Source: Chara braunii (Eukaryota > Streptophyta > Charophyceae > Charales > Characeae). From it: a stretch of 20,782 nt of DNA. This document shows, piece after piece, positions 1 to 8,395 of this stretch. The stretch covers positions 2,756,632 through 2,777,413 of the forward strand of contig BFEA01000008.1 in assembly GCA_003427395.1 (NCBI GenBank), given 5' to 3'. Within the stretch, counting starts at the first letter, position 1. The number at the start of each line of letters is the position of its first letter. The position numbers and the translations under genes are program-made. Below the pieces are notes generated by a model. That model had not been told where the DNA came from. It ran no database searches and saw only the letters and a program-made list of their open reading frames with translations.

Positions 1-254
1 TCATACTCCTGTTCATTTCACTTCAGATCTTCAGCTTATACAGTCTTGTGTCCGTCCTTCATCTTCATACTTCCGTTCATTCCATTTCTGATCTTTATAT
101 CGTCTATTCTCTTAATGATGCTCATTCGTATGTTTTTGTTAGTAGAACAAAGGGAGTGGAGGGGAGGGTGGAGGGTAAGGGATAGAAGGCGGAGTTCTCT
201 AGGAGTATGGGGCAGGGGAGGTAGGGGCAACGGGAAGGAAAGAAATATGTGGGG

Positions 255-273
255 AAAAAAAAAAAAAAAAAAA
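255..273. repeat. Poly(A) run, 19 A
   Basis: Uninterrupted A run just beyond the stop codon of the minus-strand RING-like gene. On that gene's strand it reads as poly(T), so it is not a retrocopy poly(A) tail. The 254 bases before it show no recognisable gene. Confidence 0.9.
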
Positions 274-279
274 CTACTG

Positions 280-1322
280 CTATGGCGAGTGGCCACCCCT
301 ACAGACCGGACAGGACCGGTTCGGGTGTGGGCTATGGAAGCACCGCATCCAATTTTCGCAGTCACAGTTGCTGCATCGAATGGCACGACGCAGACAGATG
401 TCACAGGCTACGTGACTCGTACATGCTAGGAACACAGAGGCACGTCGACCGCAATTATAGAGGCATCGCCGTTCCAGCCCCTGTCTACAAATTGGACATG
501 ACATGTCGGGGTGCCATACATGAGTGCAGTACTGACTGTCATCGTATGTATGGAAGCAAAAACTCGCATGGACTATACCTTCATAATCCTCACGGCACAA
601 GGCATGCGAAGTTTGCGAACCACATGCTAGTTGAATCTCCAACAGGTCATCACAAAACAGCATGGAGCATCTTTCTTGGGCCTCCTTAGTATGTGTTCCT
701 TCTGTATGGGCAGATGATGATAGGGAGGATCGGTCCAACGCAACGGCGTTCAGCTGCTGCAGGATATGATCCGCAACAGCTCGCCCTGGTGGTGATAAAC
801 TATGAGCACATCGCTCTGCCGGTGGTTCATATAGAAGTCTATTTTCCTCCTCGGACTGCTGTGTTCGTCGTTCGTCTGGCAAGAAAGAGGGAGATCCGTC
901 AGCGGTTGCCATAGGTGTATGACCAATACCGCATGTGGGACATGCTAGGAGAGGATGTGGAGGCTGATGGCACCGGGGATAGTCCACGCAGTAAAGACAC
1001 ATACTTTCTATGACAGCTTCCTGGAAGCATTGACGACACAAGGCATGTTGCTGACATGTCATTAGTGTGGAAGGCTGACGTGCACAGTTATTTAAGCATG
1101 GCAGATCAAGGCCACAACGGCATGCTGGGCAAGTAATCAGGGGGCGGGGGGATGAGCACAGGACAGGAGATCACAATTTTTGTGTGAGGGGCTAGCAGCG
1201 ACCATCCCTTCATAGTGTTCGGAGCACAGGCTATGTCGTGTACATGCCAAATGAACTGCACCTGTGCGACGACACAACGGTGTGTGTGTGTGTGTGTGTG
1301 TTATAAGCTTCCCCCACAACAA
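280..1322 (-). CDS. Four-unit RING-finger-like cysteine-rich protein, probable frameshift near 1150
   Basis: The minus strand is open from 1170 down to a TAG at 280-282; a second frame, 1322 to 1137, supplies the N-terminal part. Together they hold four units of about 50-57 residues at roughly 1122-1274, 931-1098, 487-657 and 301-465. Units 2 and 4 have C-x3-C (CLNNC, CLYNC), then C-x2-H-x2-C-x2-C (TCQQHALCRQC, ACTSHVACDIC), then CPTC or CPVC, matching the C3HC4 RING spacing except for C-x3-C in place of C-x2-C. Units 1 and 3 share LC-x2-(H/D)YEG and end in CPAC or CPIC. A low-complexity Ser/Glu/Thr linker separates units 2 and 3. RING proteins usually act as E3 ubiquitin ligases; that role is inferred. 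The frame change lies in a C-rich run at about 1142-1154, and could be a real frameshift, a sequencing error or a missed intron. The N-terminus runs into a (TG)n repeat encoding His-Thr, so the true start is unknown. A decayed paralogue lies at 19040-19900. Confidence 0.55.
1281..1301. repeat. (TG)n microsatellite
   Basis: About ten TG dinucleotides at the upstream edge of the RING-like reading frame, where the minus strand would read alternating His-Thr. It may be intronic: a cgcacag sequence that could serve as an acceptor lies just inside on the minus strand. Confidence 0.9.
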
Positions 1323-1519
1323 CCCCTATTCCAACCAGATGAGTAGAACCGGACTGAGTCCGCCCAACACTTAAATTTTTTTTTGTTTTTTTTCTTTAAC
1401 AGACAGCACGAATCATAATAGAGCCATTTTGAACCGTGTTTAGCTAGGGTTTCTTTGGGACAACAGCTCCTCTTTCACTTTGCCTCGCACGTACAAGGCT
1501 GCCCACGTTGATGGTGGTT

Positions 1520-1608
<89 letters not shown>

Positions 1609-2283
1609 GGAGATTTCTCTAGAAGTTTTACTTCGAGGACAATGTGAAGTGTAAAGGTGCAAGTTTTCTCGACTGGTTGCACCGTTTTCGACTGTCTATG
1701 CCTTCTGCTCCTCCACAGTTGCAGTGAAAAAACAGGTTAAAGAGAGGTCCTATTTTCCAGTCCGAACCACCTGGACTGGCACCATCCAATGAACCAGGCA
1801 GGTCAGGTTATGTCCGCATTCGGTCTTTTTCGAGACAGCTGTCAGCTGGGTCTATAGATCCGTCCGTCTGGATGGCCTGCTGTAACCAGGCCTAGGAATA
1901 AGGCGGTAAACAACCGTCCAATGCCATTTCGTTAGGAGTATGCCATATTTCAACTTTATGTACATGGTACATCCTGACAACCTTCATTGATGACCCAAAA
2001 AATGCTCTCCCACGGAGTCCCACCAGCTCGCCCAGCCTCACTGAGTATGATGCAACAAACGGATCACGAAAAATATGTCCACCAGATATGGCTGCACCTG
2101 TTCCTTCCTCGGGAACGAGATGCGAAAAAAAATTCCTCTGCTCAAGCTCCGGAAACCAACCAGTGAAAATGAGTCAGCGTACAGTACTTTCGTCTTGTTC
2201 TACCCGCTACCCCACTGCTACAGCTGACATAAAGCTAAAACGGCAGGCTTCCAACAACCGCTCTTCGGCTAAGGTCTATTGAG
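1323..2283. other. No gene recognised
   Basis: Apart from the large GT/GA microsatellite at 1522-1610, no coding region, RNA gene or mobile-element ends are seen. Short open frames here are composed of the microsatellite or lack family resemblance. Confidence 0.5.
1522..1610. repeat. (GT)n then (GA)n compound microsatellite
   Basis: About 36 GT units run directly into about 7 GA units. The His-Thr open frames on the minus strand are products of this repeat and not genes. Confidence 0.95.
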
Positions 2284-2296
2284 ATGTGGGTCAGGG

Positions 2297-2403
2297 GCAG
2301 GCCCCACTGGTGCTATGCTCATGCCATGAAACCACGAACCTGCATGTTTTTACAACCAGGTTCCTGCTTTCCAAGGGCAAACATAGCACCAGTGGGGCAT
2401 TGC
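2297..2403. repeat. Imperfect inverted repeat able to form a long hairpin
   Basis: A perfect 17-bp inverted pair (2301-2317 with 2382-2398) encloses a second 7-bp pair (gaacctg with caggttc). The stretches between the two stems are both 18 nt and partly pair, so the arms are about 45 nt around a terminal loop of about 14 nt. This could be a small fold-back element remnant or an RNA hairpin precursor. Nothing in the sequence decides between them. Confidence 0.6.
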
Positions 2404-3239
2404 CTATCGAGAACTCTACCAGGGTTCACATCTCGGGAGACGCAACCTACAGATTGCCTACACTATTAGCTGGAGGACCAAACCTAACTGAACCTGACAG
2501 ACTTGAAGATTTTGCTTCAAAGTTCAAAGTTCAATATGATCAATATGAAAAAATAGAGCCTCAGTCAATCCTCAATGAAGATGGAGCAATCAATGCTGTG
2601 CAGGGGTCCTTTGGCCAGATGGAAGGAAGCGTGTGTGCGTATACTGTTGTATTCCCTTGACCCGCCGGTGGAAAAGGAACCGGACTGACGCTCCCCAGAA
2701 TGGATATGGAGCCAGGACCATAAGGCCCTGTTTTTTTTTGGGGGGGGAACCCTACTATTCCCGGCCAGCAGAAGCCCGCTAGGAAAGCAATGGCTTGGAG
2801 GGGGGTCAGATCGTAGCACCCCCACCCTTGAGTAGGTGACTCGTGCTGCAAGGGGTGGGCTGACTCTTTTTCCAACTCTGTTCATTTGGCTCTTTCCTTT
2901 GTACTCATGCTTGCCGGTGATAAGCAACCGGCCTGACGCCCCCCAGAATAGACGGGGATTGGGTGTTTTGCAAAAAAATAAAAAATAAAAAAAAGAGGGA
3001 GGTGATCGCAATGACTTGAAATCTGGATGCCATCTGAGAATTCCGCAATGATTTCGCGATGGAAATCCCACTCACCGACTGGCCATAGCAAATGGTTTCC
3101 GAATTCGAATCCGATTTCATGTGCTGATAATCACTCACAGTCCACTCAAACAGCAGTGAATGATTTATGAAGTTGTTCAACAAGCTGGAAAAAGCTGACT
3201 TTCAAGTTTCTTCTGTCATTCCAACCCTCCTGCCAACAA
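2404..3239. other. No confident gene; one weak coding-like stretch
   Basis: The plus frame from about 2404 to 2660 is open and, at 2480-2600, has a charged composition with regular hydrophobics (LEDFASKFKVQYDQYEKIEP), unlike the low-complexity frames around it. I cannot assign a family. Two short related segments (around 2679-2702 and 2926-2950, both with an ACCGG-C-TGACGC-CCCCAGAAT pattern) and mononucleotide T/G and A runs are the only other structure. Confidence 0.35.
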
Positions 3240-3605
3240 GGATTTGAAATCCAACCCAACTGTCAATGATACGCAATGCAATCCATTGATTGCTCATCAT
3301 CGATTCCAAATCTCAACTAAATCCAATCAAATCTAATCTAGGCCAGTCCAGCCTAGCCCTGTCAGTCCAGCCCAGTCCCCCATTCCAGTCCAGTCAGTCC
3401 AGCCAAGTCCAACCCAACTTAGCTCCCTCCAATCCAACCCAACCCAATCCAATCACTCCAGCCCAACCGAACCCAATCTAGTCCAATCCAACCGAAACCA
3501 TTCCAATCCAGCAATCTAATCCACTTTAAATCCAACCCAATAATCTAATCCGATCGGATCCAATCTGATCCAATCCAACCCAACCCAACCCAACCCAACC
3601 CAAGA
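3240..3605. repeat. Degenerate CCAAT/CCAAC pentamer tract
   Basis: About 365 bp made of diverged CCAAY-type five-base units mixed with CCAGT variants, becoming nearly perfect (CCCAA)n around 3577-3604. The strand is strongly G-poor. The Asn/Pro/Ser/Gln-rich plus open frame inside it is a by-product of the repeat. A short similar patch recurs at 13113-13180. Confidence 0.8.
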
Positions 3606-3667
3606 GTCCAATCCAAAAGTTGGCATTTTGTTGGATTCATTGAACGCTTCATTTTAAGAGTTGGATA

Positions 3668-3671
3668 CCAC
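3668..3671. repeat. Target-site duplication, left copy (CCAC)
   Basis: CCAC directly precedes the TG of the 5' LTR and matches CCAC at 12391-12394 directly after the CA of the 3' LTR. If the shared A at the LTR end is counted the match is five bases (ACCAC). Confidence 0.75.
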
Positions 3672-4577
3672 TGCGAGGCCACTGCCTCTATGAGCCCATT
3701 CAGCCCCCATTCTGGAGCCAGTCGGCCGCCCTAAGTGAAGGCAGGCGCAACGAGGCCCTCAGGGCCTTATTTCGACCACTGCGCAACTAAGGAAATTCAG
3801 GCAGTTGCGCAGCGCCGGTTGGTTGAGAGAACCCAGGCCCTGGGACGCCTCTGTGAATGTATGGAAAGCAGGCCCTGGGCTGGATACGGGTACTGGGCCA
3901 AACACACGCCAAAGGCAGTTGGGTGCATGCAACCACCTCAGGCCCCAGGCCTGTTCTCGATCGTGCTGGGCCTCAGGCTACTGGGGCCTACTGGAAGCTT
4001 CCTGGGACTGGACGCAGGCAGGCCACTTCGATATAGCAAGGGCCTGCCTCCGCATTCTTCATTCGGGTGCTGGCAGCATGCTGCGCTAATTGCTGGCTGG
4101 TGCCTACGCGCTCACGGGCGAGCAGGGAAGGAGCAGGCAGCCATAGCCGAGTTGCGCTGCTGTAAGCTGGGTGTGGCGCAGGGTGGTCCTTGGGTGCAAG
4201 TGGCATCTGTGTGTTGAGGAACGAGGTTGTGAGTAAGGCGAGAGACATACCTGGTGCTGGAAGCGTGCGACATTGGTCGCTGTATGCTCGTACTTCGGGA
4301 GAGCTGTTGTCGTCAACTTNGNCATTGTAGTATAGGCTAGATAGGATCTGCCACATGTAGTCTGGGCGNCGAGNGCCAGATAGGATATCAACTCTGGTTC
4401 TTCNTTGATGATGATGATGGGACTATTTCAGCATTGTCAATTATGAACTCTTGGTGTGTTCTTATTTGGTGAATCTCGTGATGCAATTCTGCTGTTGGTT
4501 CGAGGTCACGACTATCTGGACTCATATGTATGATGCTGTTTGATTGCTGAAGTTCGCTATTGCTCATCTTCCTTGCA
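3672..4577 (+). repeat. 5' LTR, 906 bp
   Basis: Starts TGCGAGGCCACTGCC and ends TTCCTTGCA, matching 11423-12390 almost throughout. Supplies promoter and polyadenylation functions in this class; I see no clean TATA box. It contains five N bases at 4320, 4322, 4369, 4374 and 4404, the only unresolved bases in the window. Long open frames inside, for example 3735-4217, have no family resemblance and are not called as genes. Confidence 0.95.
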
Positions 4578-4580
4578 ATT

Positions 4581-4592
4581 TGGTATCGGAGC
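4581..4592 (+). promoter_or_regulatory. Primer binding site, initiator-Met tRNA type
   Basis: TGGTATCGGAGC begins three bases after the 5' LTR. Plant initiator tRNA-Met is the usual primer, with site TGGTATCAGAGC; the single A-to-G change at position 8 still allows a G-U pair. Minus-strand DNA synthesis would start here. Confidence 0.85.
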
Positions 4593-5822
4593 TGTGGTAC
4601 GATTGTGCTCATTTGGCGCTTGTCTTCTGCCTAATGTGGTACATACATGCGGTCTGCTTGGCGAGTTTGGCCGTAAGTGGTGTGTAGTGAGGAGGGCGGA
4701 GGCGAGTGATAGGCGACCCAGGAGGTGAGGGGATCGCCAGGAAGGCTACGAGATGTGTAATGTGGTCTGGACAGTGTGATGAGAACTATCTTATGTGCGA
4801 TTGGTGCTGAGGTGGAACGGCGTGGAATACTGGTTGTGCCGAAGCAATGACTGGTCATCACAATCGGCATTTGGTCATCTGGTGAGATTATCTCTGTGGT
4901 TGGGGCCAGCTATTTGAGGTACATTGCTCTTAACCTTATCTACCCTCTCCGACACTTCTTACCGTGAGGTTGTGTGTTCCTTCTTGAGAGTCCTCTCATT
5001 GTGAGGTGTCGAGTGCGCTCAACCTTGAGAGTCGGCAATGTTCACGTGGAGCATCTGGGAGAAGATGGGCAGAGCTTTCTGAAGGGCCCTGGACGAAGCA
5101 CTGGGTCACGGTCACCATGCCAACCCACCGGGAGTAGAGCACGCATGCTTTGCTGCTTGTCCTTTGTTCGGCTTGCTGCGCTGTTAGATGGGTACTGAAG
5201 GGCAGGCCAGCTCTTAAGGGAGACGAGACCGGGCATCTTTAAATAAGCATCGGAAGGGGAACCATTGGCTGTGATCGTCGTCCGGCTGTGACGTAAAAGA
5301 ATTCTTGGAGTCACTTGGGGGCGGACGTTAAATTGCCTCTGGATCAGCCAATGGTTGTAAGGCTCGCTGCACGCGAGGATAATCCAGTGCAGGGCTGGCC
5401 AGCTCAGCAGCACAGGGGTGGTCCGAACACACACCTTTAGACACGCGACGCTCTCCAGATTGCTCAGGGACGCTGACGTCAAGTGATACTCAGGGGAACT
5501 AAGGGAGGGGTAAATTCCAGTTGATAAGTTCGAGAAAATTCCATGCTGTCCTGTCCACACAAATGATTCTATTTTTATGTGTTGATTAGTTAGGTGTACA
5601 GCCGTTGACATCTGACAGACAGCATTAGTTAGAACTGTTTCTTGTTCATGATGCTTTTGTTTGCGGACTAGTCAAACTAAAAATAGTTTTATTTGTAGGA
5701 ATCTGACTTACCTGTTGACCCGAATGTAAAGTCTCCGAAATGGCCACCAGTTAATTGGTCCGTGCACTACGCTGCGGTAGGCGCCTAGAGTGCATTAGTG
5801 CAGATTGTGTACAGGGCTGTAG
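4593..5822 (+). other. Retrotransposon leader between PBS and gag
   Basis: About 1.2 kb without a convincing plus-strand gene, probably the untranslated leader and packaging region. A 189-codon open frame lies on the minus strand at 5042-5611 but has no recognised domain. From 5699 a plus frame different from gag reads DLPVDPNVKSPKWPPVNWSV up to a TAG at 5786-5788, following a tatttgtag sequence like a splice acceptor. It may be the displaced N-terminus of Gag or chance. Confidence 0.6.
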
Positions 5823-7797
5823 CTTACGAGCGACGAGGAGGACACTGGAGAGGACGACCGGAGGATATTGCGATCGGCTAGACGCCCAATTGCCCACTTG
5901 GCATTAGGACCAGAGGGCGACAGATTTCTGTTCCACCAGCTTAGGGAGAGGCAGCAGCAGCAGAGGAGGGCTAGAGCAGCAGAGGCTAGCAGGGCACTTG
6001 TGAGTGAGGCCGCCGCTTCGGAAGCCATGGCCACTTCTGCGCAGCACACTACTCAGGTTGGTAGTTCAGGATCTGTCGGGTCAACGGTCGAGCAGACCCA
6101 GAGTCAGTCCGCTGGCGTAATGGCAAGCCAGCCACTAGTGTTGACGCCCAATGAGATCGCCATACAACAAGCAGCGTTGTAGGAGGCACTGCTACAAAAG
6201 GCGTTAGGAGATATAAAAGCGGAGAAAGAAAGGATGATTAGAAGAAGAGTCAGGATGCAGCGTAGACAAGCGGACGTTAGTGAGTTAGAGGAGATGGACT
6301 TGACGCACGTGACTGATGACGTGAGGATCGTACGGTCCGTCCTGCTAAATGTAGTTGAGATGCAGGACCATCAGACAACCATCCTTCAGGACACTCAGCA
6401 AAGTCTGGCCCTGTTGGTTGGGCGAGCGCAGGCAACGTCGCCAATGTCCGGGCCTGGTGCCTGGCCCGTTGTACAACCTCCTCCTTTTGTCCCGACGGTG
6501 ACTAGGGTATCCCCATATGTAGCCCCATCATCGGTCGCGATCGTTTCCCTGGGCATGCCGCTATCAGGAGGGATAACAGCAGGTTCTAGTTTGTAGGTTC
6601 CTGTGCAGACAGTGTACACCCAATCTTCGTTGCAGGTTGCGGTTACCATGCAGCCTGCTGTCTCGCAGTCTGTGTAGTCGCAGGGTACACAACCCCAACA
6701 GCTAGCACAGCAACCTGTGTCACAGGGTCCACAGCCCGGAGTGATGCAGGGACCGGGACAAACACAGTGGGTGCCAAAGACGGCCATCGCCGCTCCTAAA
6801 CCCTTCACAGGGGATAAGAGAGGTGAAGACCTCGACACGTGGTTGACGGCACTGCCAATCTATGTTAGGTGTAAACTTACCTTGCCGCACGAAGAAGTGC
6901 TTGTGGCTGCCTCCTACCTAGAGGGTAGTGCAGCAAGATGGTTGAGTGGTTTAGTGCAGCTCCAGGGGTATGGTCATGACTTTCGCGCTTGGGCGGTCAC
7001 ACAGAAATTGGATGACTTCCTTAAGCTGGTGGAGGAAAGGTGGCATGATCCTCAGGAGGCCCAAAGGGCCACTGACGCGATCCTGACACTGCACACGCGG
7101 CAGTTTAAGTCAGTAAGGGAAGCCACCGACGTTGTTGAGCGTCTGATCTGTCCCTGGGGTGCGCTATGACCCCCAGGTTTTACTCACCTCGTACCTGAGA
7201 TGCTTCTCTTTGCCTCTCAGGAACCAGTTGGTAGGTGAGGCCAACATCAATATGCACAACTTTCCTTCGTTTTGCAAGAAGGCCCTAGACCTTGAGGCGA
7301 AGATAGGGCATGGACAGACACCCACAACGAATGGTAGGAGGAAGACACTGCCTCCTAACTGGAAGGCGAAAGGGCGCATCATGTTTGTCGATAACGATGG
7401 TTCAACCATCGAATTAGACGAACACTTCCAGGAAGGAGTAGGTTCAGAGGCTGGCAGCGCAGAAGCTTCAGAGGGTGGAGTAGTTGCTACCGTAGCTCAG
7501 AAAGGTAAGGCGACCGGTAGACGCCGTGGAAGCTCCCGGTCAAGGAGTCAAGTTGACCCCAACGCTCCCCCATGGGAGAAGGCGGGTCTCACAGAGGACG
7601 TGTGGAGAGATCAGTACACACGGCAGGCTTGCATTCGTTGTGGCCAATACGGCCATAATCAGTTTAAGTGTCGTAACAAGAAGGTGACCAACAAGATCCC
7701 GCCCACGATGGGGCAGGTGGTAGGATCCTCACATCCCGTTGGTAGCAATGTAGCCAGCACGTCAGGCTCTGCTCCGGGAAACACATCGGGCCAGTAG
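5823..7797 (+). pseudogene. gag: gag: capsid and nucleocapsid, broken by three TAG stops and a frameshift
   Basis: Structural polyprotein that would assemble the particle. Frame 5823-7157 has a Gln/Arg/Ala-rich, likely coiled-coil N-terminus, a Gln/Pro-rich linker, and from about 6790 a retrotransposon-gag capsid domain (KPFTGDKRGEDLDTWL, EGSAARWL, the helical region to VVERLI). TAG stops interrupt it at 6180-6182, 6594-6596 and 6675-6677. Near 7145-7160 the frame moves by one; the next frame runs to TAG at 7795-7797 and holds a basic stretch (GRRRGSSRSRS) and one zinc knuckle CIRCGQYGHNQFKC (CX2CX4HX4C) that would bind the RNA genome. The start codon is not identifiable; the open stretch begins after a TAG at 5820-5822. 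The three internal TAGs lie in Gln-rich context. Confidence 0.85.
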
Positions 7798-7806
7798 GAA
7801 TAGTAG

Positions 7807-8395
7807 TTGTTCCTACTAGGGTCGAGGTGGTGGAGACACCCTCACCATCTCGAGAGATGGCCCAAGCTACTAACTCCAGCTTCGTCCCGCAAACACGTTG
7901 AGACCCATCGAGCCTTTGTTCGATGAATGTGTTTGAAATTTGAATCCTTAGAGGAGCTAGAGGAGGAGTGGTCAAGATCAGACCCGCTAGCTTCTTGGAC
8001 GGCCCTAGTCAAAGCCCCGAAGGGTGAGATGTTCGTCAGCGAGGTAGTCATTGGCGGCGCAAGGCCGGGGCCTATTATGACACTGCTCGACAAGGAACTT
8101 TACCAGTCGCGCGTGCGTTGAGAGGCTGCGTTTACAGGGGCGAGTGCAGCGCCTGAGTCGACCTGTGGAGTCGACATGTGCCAACAAACAGCGCATGATA
8201 GTCAATGACTACCTCCAGGAGGTTGAGTGTTGTTTCCCGTACGCGGGAGGGGAATTGAGACATCACGTCTCGTTCCTAGTGAGTGACGAGCTCCCAATGT
8301 ATATGTTACTAGGAATGTACTACCTCTCTGTGGCTCAGCCCCAGTTTGACTGGGACCAAAAAGTGGTCAAACACACTTTGCCAGGTGGAGGGACC
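7807..8395 (+). pseudogene. pro: Aspartic protease region of pol, active-site loop lost, frameshifted
   Basis: Retropepsin-like protease that would cleave Gag and Pol. It follows the gag frame after consecutive TAG codons at 7801-7806. A TGA (7924-7926) interrupts it, then KFESLEELEEEW and SEVVIGGARPGPIMTLLD lead to where a D-(S/T)-G-A loop is expected. The Asp (8089-8091) is present but is followed directly by KELYQS, so the S/T-G-A and flap start are gone. The frame then ends in TGA at 8119-8121; the plus-one frame from 8102 continues with VESTCANKQRMIV, FPYAGGEL and MLLGMYYL, the usual C-terminal protease portion including the hydrophobic LLG element. The assignment rests on position between NC and RT and on these landmarks. 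Confidence 0.7.

Noticed and set aside
280-689. Plus-strand frames opposite the RING-like gene
   Set aside because: The Cys/His spacing that is conserved between the two copies is on the minus strand only.
1440-1682. Minus-strand frames rich in His-Thr
   Set aside because: They translate the (GT)n microsatellite and have no other protein-like content.
2905-3183. Minus-strand frames tested as the next exon of the epimerase
   Set aside because: They lack the C-terminal family motifs and have no matching splice border.
3290-3481. Asn/Pro/Gln/Ser-rich plus-strand frame
   Set aside because: By-product of the CCAAY pentamer tract, with no start context or domain.
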